Positions 1 to 8,039 of a stretch of 64,000 nt of DNA are shown here, one piece after another. The translations under genes and the position numbers were made by a program. The stretch covers positions 1-64,000 of IMG/VR virus record IMGVR_UViG_3300032245_000902. One strand, 5' to 3'. The stretch comes from a virus. Position 1 is the first letter of the stretch, and the number at the start of each line of letters is the position of its first letter. The notes under the pieces were generated by a model. The model made no database searches. It worked only from the letters and a program-made list of their open reading frames with translations, and was not told where the DNA came from.

Positions 1-810
1 AGCGGCGATATCTGCACAGCTAAAGTTTTCAAACACAAACCAAAAGAAAGAGCAATGGTTAAGGATTTCTTTAAGCGTTGTTCATTTCAATTTCCTCATG
101 TTGTATATGTAATGGGTAACCATGAGCATTATGACTTTGATATTGCTATCACTTATGATAGACTAAAAGCTGAATTGGCTGATTTGCCAAATATTCATTT
201 GCTTGAAAAGGAAACATGGGAACATAATGGCATCACTTTTGTTGGTGGCACATTGTGGACTGATATGAATAAAGGCGATTCATTGACCTTATGGCATTGT
301 GGACAGCGTATGAATGACTTTCGGTTAATCACAAATAGTAATCGTAAGACACATCACAAGAATGTAATCTATGTTAAGAATCCTGATGGCTCAGGTATGC
401 ATCTGAAAGATTCTGATGGTAATTTGGTTGTTGATAGAATCGACCACTATGAGAAACCATCAAGGTGGTCAGCAGAAGATTCTGTGGAAGACCATAAAAA
501 GATGTTGGACTATATCAATATTGTTACTCAGGATAAAACCAAGAGTTATGTTGTGGTGACACACCATGCACCGAGCAGTGAGAGTGTTGCTGAGTGTTAC
601 AAAGGCGATACACTAATGAATGGTGCGTTTCGTTCTGATTTGAGTGAATTCATTTTAGATAGACCACAGATTAAAATGTGGACTCATGGTCATATGCACA
701 ACATGAGTAACTATTGGATTGGTGACACCAGAGTTGTTTGTAATCCTCGTGGCTATATTAAATATGAAAGTTGTGCAAACTTCTTTCAGTTAAAATATAT
801 GGAGATTTAA
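1..810 (+). CDS. Metallophosphoesterase, 5' end outside the window
   Basis: The reading frame is open from base 1 (Ser-Gly-Asp-Ile-Cys...), so the ATG at 55 is probably internal and the true start lies upstream. Calcineurin-like phosphoesterase motifs are present in order: a GD near the edge, GNHEH (bases about 115-129), THH (about 559-567) and the closing GHMH (about 688-699). These residues would bind the two metal ions of a phosphomonoesterase or phosphodiesterase; the substrate cannot be told from sequence. Phages of this type often carry such genes among their early-region genes. It ends 1 bp before the next gene and appears to share its transcript. Confidence 0.85.
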   Translation, partial: SGDICTAKVFKHKPKERAMVKDFFKRCSFQFPHVVYVMGNHEHYDFDIAITYDRLKAELADLPNIHLLEKETWEHNGITFVGGTLWTDMNKGDSLTLWHCGQRMNDFRLITNSNRKTHHKNVIYVKNPDGSGMHLKDSDGNLVVDRIDHYEKPSRWSAEDSVEDHKKMLDYINIVTQDKTKSYVVVTHHAPSSESVAECYKGDTLMNGAFRSDLSEFILDRPQIKMWTHGHMHNMSNYWIGDTRVVCNPRGYIKYESCANFFQLKYMEI

Positions 811-811
811 A

Positions 812-1162
812 TTGGGAATGTTCGACACTATATTATATGAGGGTAAGGAGTATCAGACAAAAGATACTCCATCTCAATTCTTGGATAATTATAAAATTGA
901 ACACGACCAAGATTCTGGTCACCAATACCTATGGCGGGAAGAACATGATTCTAAATGGGTTGAAGATGAAGGTCTTTTTGGTGGTAGTATAGTGGAATTC
1001 AATCAACGCTGGGTATGTTGTCATGAGTTTGATGGTAACATCCGATTCTATCGGCCTGCATTAGAAGATAAACATGAATCATGGAAACAGGACGCATGGA
1101 TAGAATATTCTGCCTTGTTTATGGATGGTAAATTATTAAGAATCAAAGAAATTAAAAAATGA
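812..1162 (+). CDS. Conserved phage hypothetical protein with TTG start
   Basis: This 116-residue protein is of unknown function. I place the start at TTG 812 rather than ATG 818. A GGAG at 801-804 is 7 bases from the TTG, and the resulting N-terminus Met-Gly-Met-Phe-Asp is one I recall from other small phage proteins. The sequence is rich in acidic and aromatic residues (several Trp and Tyr) and has no membrane segment. It overlaps the epimerase gene by 4 bp (ATGA), so the two are probably translationally coupled. No function is proposed. Confidence 0.7.
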   Translation: MGMFDTILYEGKEYQTKDTPSQFLDNYKIEHDQDSGHQYLWREEHDSKWVEDEGLFGGSIVEFNQRWVCCHEFDGNIRFYRPALEDKHESWKQDAWIEYSALFMDGKLLRIKEIKK

Positions 1163-2007
1163 AAAAAGTATTGGTAACAGGAAGTTCTGGTTATATCGGC
1201 CAACACCTTGTAAAACTCCTTAGACGGGAAGGTTACGAGGTTTTTGGTATTGATAAATCTCGAGCATGGAATGATTACTTACACCGTGATAACTTTTTGG
1301 AATTTGATATTCGTTATGATTTACCACAATGGATGTTTACATTGAATGATTGGTCATATGAGTATGATGCTGTTGTTCATTTGGCTGCATTGGTGCGAGT
1401 GAATGAATCAATAGAGAAACCAACAGAGTATTATACAACCAATTTAAATGGCACCATCAATGTATTGGAAGATATTCCGTGTAAGAACTTCATCTTTGCT
1501 TCAACTGGTGCGGCCGCCAATCCTGTGGTGCCGTATTCATTATCTAAACGATGTGCAGAAGATGCTGTAAAAGAATGGAGAAAAGATAAAGATTATACAA
1601 TATTCCGTTTTTATAATGTGATTGGTACTGATGGTGTATCACCAACCAATCCTGATGGTTTGTTTTCTAATCTAATCAATGCAGAAAAGACAGGCACATT
1701 TAATCTGTTTGGTAACGATTACAATACACCTGATGGTACTTGTGTCAGAGATTATGTCCATGTTATGGAAATATGCCGTGCAATTCAATTGGCAATCAAA
1801 ACGCCAGCCAATAGTTTACAGAATCTAGGACACGGCATTGGTCATTCGGTATTGGAGATGGCAACCACATACCAAGAGGTGAACAATTGCAAATTTGATA
1901 TAAACTATTGCCAAAGGCGTGACGGTGATTTAGAATATAGTGTATTAGACAATGTGTCGCCTTACATGAAAGAGTTGTATAACTTTGAGGAACTAATGAA
2001 AAAATGA
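1159..2007 (+). CDS. NAD-dependent epimerase/dehydratase (extended SDR family)
   Basis: This 282-residue protein resembles UDP-glucose 4-epimerase (GalE-like) enzymes. The Rossmann glycine motif GSSGYIG is at residues 8-14. The HLAA segment typical of extended short-chain dehydrogenases is near residue 75, and the catalytic Tyr-x-x-x-Lys (YSLSK) is near residue 127. The Ser/Thr of the FASTGAA stretch precedes it. At 282 residues it is somewhat shorter than the usual 320-340, so the C-terminal substrate domain is compact. It probably interconverts a nucleotide sugar; a glycosyltransferase is encoded at 58858. Starts and stops overlap both neighbours by 4 bp. Confidence 0.85.
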   Translation: MKKVLVTGSSGYIGQHLVKLLRREGYEVFGIDKSRAWNDYLHRDNFLEFDIRYDLPQWMFTLNDWSYEYDAVVHLAALVRVNESIEKPTEYYTTNLNGTINVLEDIPCKNFIFASTGAAANPVVPYSLSKRCAEDAVKEWRKDKDYTIFRFYNVIGTDGVSPTNPDGLFSNLINAEKTGTFNLFGNDYNTPDGTCVRDYVHVMEICRAIQLAIKTPANSLQNLGHGIGHSVLEMATTYQEVNNCKFDINYCQRRDGDLEYSVLDNVSPYMKELYNFEELMKK

Positions 2008-2645
2008 AAGTATACTTATCAAACTACCGCAACCATTGGTTGTCACCTTATACTATACTCAAAACGATTTGCTTTTGGGAAAAAGATGAGGATCGAATCT
2101 ACAATTTAAATGATGATGTGAATAATCCATATGTAAAGTGGGTTAACTTTTTAAATCCTATTTGTGAAGTGTGGCAAAAGATTTTAGACTTCATTCATCC
2201 ACGGTTTAACTATGTAAAGCTTGACCGATGGGATACATGGTCAATGGATCACACCTTGGCTTACATCATTCATCCAATGTTAGTTCAATTAAATAAAACT
2301 AAACACGGTGCACCATATACGGAAGATGATGATGTACCAGAGTACCTGCGTAGCTACATGGCACAACCAAAAGAGAATGAATGGGACACCGACAGTTTAC
2401 ATTTTATGCGGTGGGATTGGATTCTCAATGAAATGATTTGGGCATTTGAACAAGAACTCAAAGATGATGATGAATCACAATTCTTTGACGATTCGGAATG
2501 TGGTGACGAAAAGTTTCCATGGAATAAAGATGGCCAGTATGTAAGTAAATTGAAATTAGATAAAGAAGGTTTAGAGGCACACCAGAAGCGAAAGGCAAAT
2601 GGTTTTAGATTATTTGGTAGATACTACCAAAACTTGTGGGATTAA
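2004..2645 (+). CDS. Conserved T4-like phage hypothetical protein
   Basis: This 213-residue protein starts with Met-Lys-Val-Tyr-Leu-Ser-Asn-Tyr-Arg. I recognise it as a family frequent in T4-like phages of aquatic bacteria, without a known function. It is very rich in Trp, Tyr and Asp and has an acidic run near residues 165-180 (DDDES...DDSE). There are no membrane segments and no metal or nucleotide motifs that I can name. It overlaps the epimerase gene by 4 bp (ATGA) and probably belongs to the same early operon. Confidence 0.75.
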   Translation: MKVYLSNYRNHWLSPYTILKTICFWEKDEDRIYNLNDDVNNPYVKWVNFLNPICEVWQKILDFIHPRFNYVKLDRWDTWSMDHTLAYIIHPMLVQLNKTKHGAPYTEDDDVPEYLRSYMAQPKENEWDTDSLHFMRWDWILNEMIWAFEQELKDDDESQFFDDSECGDEKFPWNKDGQYVSKLKLDKEGLEAHQKRKANGFRLFGRYYQNLWD

Positions 2646-2647
2646 TT

Positions 2648-2866
2648 ATGAACAATAAACCAGTAGCGTGGAGAAATCTATGCGTAGGTAACATAGGTGA
2701 AGATTCTGAATGGATTTATAACGAAATCGGTCAAGGCGAACCACTCTACACCCATCCAGCAAAGTTACTAACAGATGAGGAAATAATGGAGTTGTCCTAT
2801 ATGACCAGCGACAACGACCCTATTCCATTTGTCAGAGCAATACTAAGAAAGGCACAAGAGAAATGA
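2648..2866 (+). CDS. Small phage hypothetical protein
   Basis: I chose ATG 2648, just after the stop of the previous gene, over a GTG at 2636 that would overlap it. The 72-residue product contains Pro-Leu-Tyr-Thr-His-Pro and a Leu-Thr-Asp-Glu-Glu-Ile segment, a combination I recall from small phage proteins of unknown role. It is soluble and acidic. Its stop overlaps the next start by 4 bp. Confidence 0.6.
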   Translation: MNNKPVAWRNLCVGNIGEDSEWIYNEIGQGEPLYTHPAKLLTDEEIMELSYMTSDNDPIPFVRAILRKAQEK

Positions 2867-3099
2867 TACCGTATATTGGATACATTCAAGCCAAAAGGTC
2901 TTTGGCATTGGCAAAAGAAACCATCGCTATGATGGGCGATTCTACCAATTATATGTTAGAGGCACAGAAAGATATGCTTGAATTGGAAGTGGAACATTTC
3001 CGTGAGGCATCTGTCAAGTTTACCATAGTTCTATTGACTGTGATTGTGTTTTGTGTTACACTAGTATATCTATTCGATAAAGGAATATTCCATGTTTGA
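2863..3099 (+). CDS. Small membrane protein
   Basis: This 78-residue protein has a charged, probably helical N-terminal half and one strong membrane segment at about residues 53-70 (VKFTIVLLTVIVFCVTLVYL). A short charged tail follows. Phages often carry such one-pass proteins near lysis or host-takeover genes, but I see nothing that makes it a holin. It overlaps neighbours on both sides (4 and 8 bp). Confidence 0.6.
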   Translation: MIPYIGYIQAKRSLALAKETIAMMGDSTNYMLEAQKDMLELEVEHFREASVKFTIVLLTVIVFCVTLVYLFDKGIFHV

Positions 3100-3343
3100 T
3101 AAATTACACAATTGGGCTGTCAAGAATACAATCAATATTTTGATATTTTTAATATTGTTATCTGCTGTTATTACAGTCTATAATTTGGTTGATGTGGTTC
3201 GTAAACCCGCAACTATCAATATTATTGAAGGCAGTATTCAACACCGATTGGTTTGGTCAGCTAAAGGTGAATGTTTTTTTGTCAGGCCATTTTCAAATGA
3301 AACTGTATATTTAATCCGTGTTAATGATTGTGATAAGAAATGA
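3092..3343 (+). CDS. Small membrane protein
   Basis: This 83-residue protein has a single hydrophobic segment at about residues 14-33 and a mostly beta-type, soluble C-terminal part containing two Cys (CFF near residue 61 and Cys near 80). The topology suggests an N-terminal anchor with a domain of about 50 residues outside or inside the membrane. It overlaps the previous gene by 8 bp and the next by 4 bp, so the set of miniproteins at 2863-3501 is probably co-translated. Function unknown. Confidence 0.6.
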   Translation: MFDKLHNWAVKNTINILIFLILLSAVITVYNLVDVVRKPATINIIEGSIQHRLVWSAKGECFFVRPFSNETVYLIRVNDCDKK

Positions 3344-3501
3344 AACCAAATAAAGATTTTAAATTAAGTAAATCAGCAAAGCGACGTTTAGCTACCATGT
3401 CATCAAGTGTTCGTGGTTTATGGAAGAAACTATATATTGAAGCAGAGTTAGCTGAGAAGCAAGCAAAGTTTGCAAAAATTCGTGAACCTAAAGGAGAGTA
3501 A
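3340..3501 (+). CDS. Very small basic protein (53 residues)
   Basis: This short frame starts with ATG overlapping the previous stop (ATGA at 3340-3343) and ends with TAA at 3499-3501. It is Lys/Arg-rich (about a quarter of residues) and has an amphipathic helical second half ending in Lys-Gly-Glu. The last codons (AAAGGAGAG) double as a good ribosome binding site for the gene starting at 3504. The tight fit between neighbours supports a real gene. Function unknown. Confidence 0.6.
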   Translation: MKPNKDFKLSKSAKRRLATMSSSVRGLWKKLYIEAELAEKQAKFAKIREPKGE

Positions 3502-3503
3502 TA

Positions 3504-3773
3504 ATGAGTTTATTTGTTGAAGTGTTTTCTGTTGAAAAACAATGTATGGTGATTGTGAATTTAGATACAGTTATTGAGATTGCACCCTTATCGATTGGTG
3601 GTTGTGCTATTTTCTTTGCTGATGGTACTGGTGGTAAAATATCAATGCGTGTGAAAGAAGATTATAACCTTTTCAAACAATTTGTTTTGCAAACAGTATC
3701 AACAGAAGATATTGAAAAGAAATTTGGTAAAACAAAAGTCAAAGATTTAACAATGGATATTCCTAAGTTGTAA
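3504..3773 (+). CDS. Hypothetical protein
   Basis: This 89-residue soluble protein has a predominantly beta N-terminal part and a helical C-terminal part. It has a good Shine-Dalgarno (GGAGAG at 3493-3498). The stop shares one base with the next start. I recognise no family. Confidence 0.55.
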   Translation: MSLFVEVFSVEKQCMVIVNLDTVIEIAPLSIGGCAIFFADGTGGKISMRVKEDYNLFKQFVLQTVSTEDIEKKFGKTKVKDLTMDIPKL

Positions 3774-4057
3774 TGAACGATTTATTATATAATGTATTTG
3801 ATTGGATTCGTGATGATTGGAAGTCAGGTAGGGTTAGGTTCGTTGTTGAAATATTGGCGTGGGCAATCTCCATTGGATGTTCTATTACAATGGCTCTCAC
3901 CGTTCCTAACCCACCGTTACTCATCTTATATCCAATCTGGATTGCTGGGTGTGCTATGTACCTGTGGTGTGCTTTTACTCGCAAATCTTTTGGGATGGTT
4001 GCTAATTACTTGTTACTTACTACTATTGATACAATCGGCTTAATTAGAATGCTATGA
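3773..4057 (+). CDS. Conserved phage membrane protein
   Basis: This 94-residue protein has an amphipathic N-terminal helix with an Asp-Asp-Trp motif, then two or three membrane segments (about residues 24-44, 49-67 and 72-90). Motifs such as AWAISIGCSITMALTVPNPP are ones I recall as well conserved in T4-like aquatic phages, but no function is known to me. Small, multi-pass and conserved, it could alter the host envelope. It overlaps the next gene by 4 bp. Confidence 0.65.
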   Translation: MNDLLYNVFDWIRDDWKSGRVRFVVEILAWAISIGCSITMALTVPNPPLLILYPIWIAGCAMYLWCAFTRKSFGMVANYLLLTTIDTIGLIRML

Positions 4058-4641
4058 ATATTTTTTACCTTGATAATGATCCTGTGAAGTGTGCAGAAAT
4101 GCACGTTGATAAACATTGCATAAAGATGATACTTGAATATGCTCAATTACTTTCTACCGCACACCGTGTGCTTGACGGTGTTCTTACTGATGGTGTATCT
4201 CAGTCTGGTCGCAAACGGAAGCTATATGTTCTCTCTGATAACCGTGATTCGATATTGTATTCTGCCACCCATATTAATCATCCTTCTGCTGTATGGTGCA
4301 GACAATCTGATTCAAACTATATTTGGTTGAGTAAACTATTATTGGCCTGTTGTAAAGAATATACCTATCGTTATGGTAAAGTGCATAAATGTGAAGAAAG
4401 TGGTTTAGTCAAAGCATTGTTTCATAATACACCAAAAAATATTCCAAAAGGGGGTTTTACAGGTCCAACACCTGCCATGCCTGATGAATGTAAAGTACCA
4501 GGGGATGCCTTACAATCCTATCATAACTACTATGTGATGAAAAAACAACATTTGTGGTCATGGAAAGGAAAGATAAATAGTAGGACAGAACCTAAATGGT
4601 TTACTAAAATGGTTGAACCCTTATCTTATGGATACTCTTAA
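4054..4641 (+). CDS. Conserved phage protein with His/Cys N-terminus
   Basis: This 195-residue protein has a very conserved-looking N-terminus: MNIFYLDNDPVKCAEMHVDK, then His-Cys-Ile-Lys-Met-Ile-Leu-Glu. I recognise the family as widespread in T4-like phages but do not know its activity. The Cys/His spacing (Cys-x3-His-x3-His-Cys) and the later His-Pro-Ser-Ala-Val-Trp segment suggest a metal site or an enzyme active site. It is preceded and followed by coupled genes (4 bp and 1 bp overlaps). Confidence 0.6.
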   Translation: MNIFYLDNDPVKCAEMHVDKHCIKMILEYAQLLSTAHRVLDGVLTDGVSQSGRKRKLYVLSDNRDSILYSATHINHPSAVWCRQSDSNYIWLSKLLLACCKEYTYRYGKVHKCEESGLVKALFHNTPKNIPKGGFTGPTPAMPDECKVPGDALQSYHNYYVMKKQHLWSWKGKINSRTEPKWFTKMVEPLSYGYS

Positions 4642-4919
4642 TGCCAGCATATGAATTTTTAAATAAAGATACAAATGAGATTGAAACTCACATCATGTCT
4701 TATACTGTTTACGACCAATTCAAAGTGGATAATCCACACCTAGAACGATTTATCTCAGCAAAAAATCTTCCTGTTTTTGGTGACGGCACTCGTATGTCGG
4801 TACCAGGAATTGGACAGCCTCATGCCGCTTTTGAACATGGGGTTATTCAAAGAATGAAAGAAACCATTCCTGGTAATACTATGTCTGGTCACAAGACGAA
4901 AAAACCAAGAGAATGGTAA
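4641..4919 (+). CDS. Hypothetical protein, FmdB-like N-terminus
   Basis: This 92-residue protein begins MPAYEFLNKDTNEIETHIMS, resembling the start of phage FmdB-type small regulatory proteins. The Cys-x-x-Cys zinc ribbon of true FmdB proteins is absent; the phage branch of this family commonly keeps only the beta hairpin and the Asn-Pro-His motif seen near residue 31. The C-terminus is basic (His-Lys-Thr-Lys-Lys-Pro-Arg). The assignment is a resemblance only. Confidence 0.5.
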   Translation: MPAYEFLNKDTNEIETHIMSYTVYDQFKVDNPHLERFISAKNLPVFGDGTRMSVPGIGQPHAAFEHGVIQRMKETIPGNTMSGHKTKKPREW

Positions 4920-4944
4920 TATTTTTGTACAGGAAGTGGTAATC

Positions 4945-5331
4945 ATGGATTTTAATTTTACAACATTAAATTATGATATAGATTTTACATATTGTTTTCC
5001 ATATGGCCTACATGACATACCGCAAATTGAGGTTCTAAGTGGTGATTATCTTGGATTAAAATTCGATTTGAAATCTTCTGCTGTATCTAGTAAATATGAA
5101 AATAATCAAATTAAACATGCATTATCGTATGAATATGTTATACACAATATGTGGCTAAATGTATCAAAACAACAATTTGACGGTAAACATATCACATTAA
5201 ATGAAAAAGACCAAAATGTCATACACAATTTGGTGTACAATTACATCAAACATTTTACAGAAGAACAAACCAAAATTAGTGTATCACAAAGTTCAAATAT
5301 AGATAAAAAAATAACAAATTATATAGTATAA
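4945..5331 (+). CDS. Hypothetical protein
   Basis: This 128-residue protein is read from ATG 4945, with AGGA at 4931-4934 as ribosome binding site; a GTG at 4936 would overlap that site. It is Asn/Tyr/Ile-rich and soluble. The last codons overlap a late-promoter motif for the next gene, so it marks the end of the early-type block. No family recognised. Confidence 0.5.
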   Translation: MDFNFTTLNYDIDFTYCFPYGLHDIPQIEVLSGDYLGLKFDLKSSAVSSKYENNQIKHALSYEYVIHNMWLNVSKQQFDGKHITLNEKDQNVIHNLVYNYIKHFTEEQTKISVSQSSNIDKKITNYIV

Positions 5332-5334
5332 ATA
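5327..5334 (+). promoter_or_regulatory. Late promoter motif TATAAATA
   Basis: This is an exact match to the T4 late promoter octamer, read by sigma gp55 with gp33 and the clamp in T4. It overlaps the end of the upstream gene and lies 36 bases before the adhesin start at 5371, leaving room for a leader with GGGGCATTGG before the ATG. Confidence 0.7.
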
Positions 5335-5370
5335 TATCGTTATGTATATATTAAACTTTAGGGGCATTGG

Positions 5371-6417
5371 ATGACAACACCATCGGGTCAAATATCATTA
5401 AGTCAAGTAAATACTGAACTAGGCTTTTCTGCGGCCGCAACGATTACAATGAATGATACTGTAGTTCGAAGCCTTGCTGGTGTGCCTAGTGGTCAGATTA
5501 CTATGGCCAACTTGCAAAATAAATCTTCAGCATGGACAGGCACAATCTCTAGCAACCAGCAGCAGATGGATCTTTATTCTTTTGCAACCGGTAACGGATA
5601 TCCAGGTTCTGGTGTAGCTCAAATTACAGTAGCACCAGGTGTTTATATTTGGTCTGACAGTACCGGCGCTGCAGCCATGACAATTCCTAGTGGTTTTGGT
5701 GCTGGTAATTTAACCCTTACTAATAACGGTTACATCATGGGTAAGGGAGGCCGAGGCGGTAACGGCTCTGTTCCTGAAAACGGACTTCCTGGTGGACCAG
5801 CAATTAGTATTAGTCAACCTGTGACCATTAACAACACTAACGGCAGCGCATACATTGGTGGTGGTGGTGGTGGCGCTGGTTCTGGTAGAGCAGCAACACC
5901 AGTCTATGCGGGTGGCGGTGGTGGTGTTGGTGGTGGTGATGGTGGAAATGGTGGTGGTACTCCTGGTGCCGGCGGTACTGGTGGTTCTATTGGAAATTCT
6001 GGTACACCAAACGGAAACGGTGCTGGTGGTGGCGGTGGTGGCGGTAGAGTATTTCCAGGTTCCGCATCAGCTGGCGGATTCACCGGTGGTCAGGGTTGGC
6101 CTGGTGGTGGTAATGGTGGTAGAGTAGGTGTTGTAAATCCACGAACCGCAACAATCTCACAAGCATCTGGTGGTGGCGGTGGTGGTTGGGGTGCTGCAGG
6201 AGGCCAAGGATTATTTTTAATTTCACCAAGCGGGCCAGCAAATGCATCGGGTATTGGTGGTTCCGGCAACAACGTTGGTGGACCCGCATTTGCTGGAGTT
6301 GGTGGAACTAGCAATCCTCGTCCTGGAGGTAGTGGTGGTCCAGCTGTAAGTTTAAATGGAAATTCAGTAACATGGGTTAGTGGCGACACTGCCAGAGTAT
6401 GGGGATCAGTATCATAG
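5371..6417 (+). CDS. Glycine-rich tail adhesin-like protein
   Basis: This 348-residue virion-type protein has three parts. Residues 1-55 form a module (Ser-Gly-Gln-Ile-x-Leu-Ser-x-Val-Asn-x-Glu-Leu-Gly) also seen at the start of the Cys/Asn-rich protein at 11567. The middle of about 70 residues is beta-rich. Residues from about 120 to 330 contain many Gly runs (five or six Gly in a row, Gly-Gly-x-Gly-Gly) with interspersed Asn, Ser and Pro. This layout resembles the polyglycine type II sandwich of gp38 adhesins that cap long tail fibres of T2-like and S16-like phages. A receptor-binding role is inferred. It has its own late promoter and opens the modification island. Base use is GC-richer here because of Gly codons. 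Confidence 0.65.
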   Translation: MTTPSGQISLSQVNTELGFSAAATITMNDTVVRSLAGVPSGQITMANLQNKSSAWTGTISSNQQQMDLYSFATGNGYPGSGVAQITVAPGVYIWSDSTGAAAMTIPSGFGAGNLTLTNNGYIMGKGGRGGNGSVPENGLPGGPAISISQPVTINNTNGSAYIGGGGGGAGSGRAATPVYAGGGGGVGGGDGGNGGGTPGAGGTGGSIGNSGTPNGNGAGGGGGGGRVFPGSASAGGFTGGQGWPGGGNGGRVGVVNPRTATISQASGGGGGGWGAAGGQGLFLISPSGPANASGIGGSGNNVGGPAFAGVGGTSNPRPGGSGGPAVSLNGNSVTWVSGDTARVWGSVS

Positions 6418-6435
6418 GAAAAAATAGGAAAAAAT

Positions 6436-7347
6436 ATGAAAAAATACACATTAGAAAGCCGTGTTACGGGATTAAGAGAAGAATTTGAGTCTTTTTCAGA
6501 TGCAGAAAAAAGACAAGAAGAACTTTATAAAGAATATATTTTAGATTCTCAGTATCTATTTAATATTTGTATACAAGAGTCTAAAAACGGACAAGATTGG
6601 TCACAAACACTTTGCGACAAAAATGGCAATCCAATTCGAATCATTGACGATTGGTTTTATCTACCAATTAATACCGGTATTTGGGGTGATGCGACTGTTA
6701 TGCAGTTGGGCCCTACAGTTTCTATGGGGACACAAAAAGAAGATGATATTTGGTTGTGGATTGACAACGGTCCCAGTTATAATTCCGGTGGTCAAGGACT
6801 GTTAAGCCAATACGAAAACGCTTCTGGTAAGGTTCTTCTTGGTGGATTAGGTTTGGGTATGTTAGCACTCTTATTAGATAATAAACCAGAGGTTACAGAG
6901 GTTACCGTTGTTGAAATAAATCAAAACGTAATTGATGCATTTAATTCCAATAATTGGAAGACAAGTAAAGTTAATATTGTTTGTGCAGATATTTTAACGT
7001 TTGAAGGATCTGGTTATGATTGGGTGTTATTGGACCATTACAACCAAACACAAAGTATTGAACTATACAATACTTATTTGGAACATATGTCTATCATTAA
7101 TCAAAATATTTCATATAATAATTTAGATTTATTTGCTTGGGAAGATGCATACTATTATTGGTTGGAACAAGAAGGTAAAGAACGTGGATTAGAAAGTTAT
7201 ACCGAGTTTGCTAATACTCTAAACCTACCAATATATTCGATTGAAACTCTAAATAAATATTATAATGCTTATCTATCTAATGGATTACCTGTCAACACCA
7301 ATTTAGTAAACGCTTTAAGATCGGTGTATGAATTAAACAACGAATAA
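6436..7347 (+). CDS. SAM-dependent methyltransferase-like protein
   Basis: This 303-residue protein has a class I methyltransferase/spermidine-synthase-like core. Motif I GGLGLG is at residues 136-141, the acidic ribose-binding Glu (VTVVEIN) is at residue 160, and Cys-Ala-Asp with downstream Trp-Val-Leu-Leu-Asp resembles motifs II-IV. Residues 1-130 are a separate, Trp-containing domain I cannot name. The C-terminal 70 residues, helical with many Tyr, are also additional. A target cannot be read from sequence; the position between the adhesin-like protein and five oxygenases suggests protein or small-molecule modification. The start is supported by a purine-rich leader (AGGAAAAAA). Confidence 0.7.
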   Translation: MKKYTLESRVTGLREEFESFSDAEKRQEELYKEYILDSQYLFNICIQESKNGQDWSQTLCDKNGNPIRIIDDWFYLPINTGIWGDATVMQLGPTVSMGTQKEDDIWLWIDNGPSYNSGGQGLLSQYENASGKVLLGGLGLGMLALLLDNKPEVTEVTVVEINQNVIDAFNSNNWKTSKVNIVCADILTFEGSGYDWVLLDHYNQTQSIELYNTYLEHMSIINQNISYNNLDLFAWEDAYYYWLEQEGKERGLESYTEFANTLNLPIYSIETLNKYYNAYLSNGLPVNTNLVNALRSVYELNNE

Positions 7348-7372
7348 CATATGTGAAGAAGGTATTTTTATT

Positions 7373-8011
7373 ATGGCAACTAAAAAACAATCAACAAAAT
7401 CTCCATCAACACCTTCAGAAATTTTGAATTCTTATGGTGCTTTATTTTGTAAAGATATTGTGTCCAAAGAAATGAGTAATTTTTTAACTCATGTATTACT
7501 AAGAAAATATGGTGTTGATGGTAGAGAAGGTGATGAACAAATACCAAATGCTCTTTCTTTAATTGATCATGATTTATTTTTAGAAACGTTACAAGAACAA
7601 ATTTGGCCAAAATTGGAATATATTTTAGGTGAAGAATTACTTCCAACATATTCTTATTCAAGACTATACAGTAACGGAGATATCTTAGAAAAACACACCG
7701 ATAGGCCGGCATGTGAAATAAGTATCACGGTACAATTGGGACGGTCACATAACTATGCGTGGCCAATTTATATGGGTGATTATAGATATGATTTGGTGGA
7801 AGGTGATGGTGTAATTTATAGAGGTTGTGATGTAGCTCATTGGCGTAATCCTTGTGATGGGCCAGATAATTACTATTCCGGCCAAGTGTTTTTCCATTTT
7901 GTAAGAAAAAACGGAAAAAACGCAAAACAGTTTTGTGATCCATCCAACAGAAAAGTAAATCCAAAAACTTTTTTTGTTAAAAATAGAACTCACCTAATGA
8001 ATTTAAAATGA
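7373..8011 (+). CDS. 2OG-Fe(II) oxygenase family protein
   Basis: This 212-residue protein contains a double-stranded beta-helix dioxygenase core. His108-Thr-Asp110 supplies two iron ligands, His156 in Asp-Val-Ala-His-Trp is the third, and Arg178 is the likely 2-oxoglutarate contact. The Tyr-Arg-Gly-Cys-Asp ... His-Trp-Arg-Asn segment is typical of a phage branch of the prolyl-hydroxylase-like group. The Lys/Ser/Thr-rich first 15 residues look unstructured. The start has AGAAGG 9 bases upstream. It is the first of five oxygenase-like genes in 7.4 kb; substrate unknown. Confidence 0.75.
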   Translation: MATKKQSTKSPSTPSEILNSYGALFCKDIVSKEMSNFLTHVLLRKYGVDGREGDEQIPNALSLIDHDLFLETLQEQIWPKLEYILGEELLPTYSYSRLYSNGDILEKHTDRPACEISITVQLGRSHNYAWPIYMGDYRYDLVEGDGVIYRGCDVAHWRNPCDGPDNYYSGQVFFHFVRKNGKNAKQFCDPSNRKVNPKTFFVKNRTHLMNLK

Positions 8012-8039
8012 ATTTTATGATTGAATATATAGAAAGATA

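Noticed and set aside
3792-4043. Second hydrophobic open frame inside the membrane protein gene
   Set aside because: It overlaps the 3773 gene in another frame, has no ribosome binding site, and the 3773 frame fits its neighbours with 1 and 4 bp overlaps.
6090-6449. Minus-strand Pro-rich open frame and plus-strand Val-rich frame in the adhesin gene
   Set aside because: They are by-products of Gly codon runs in the Gly-rich protein; no start signals and no independent protein features.
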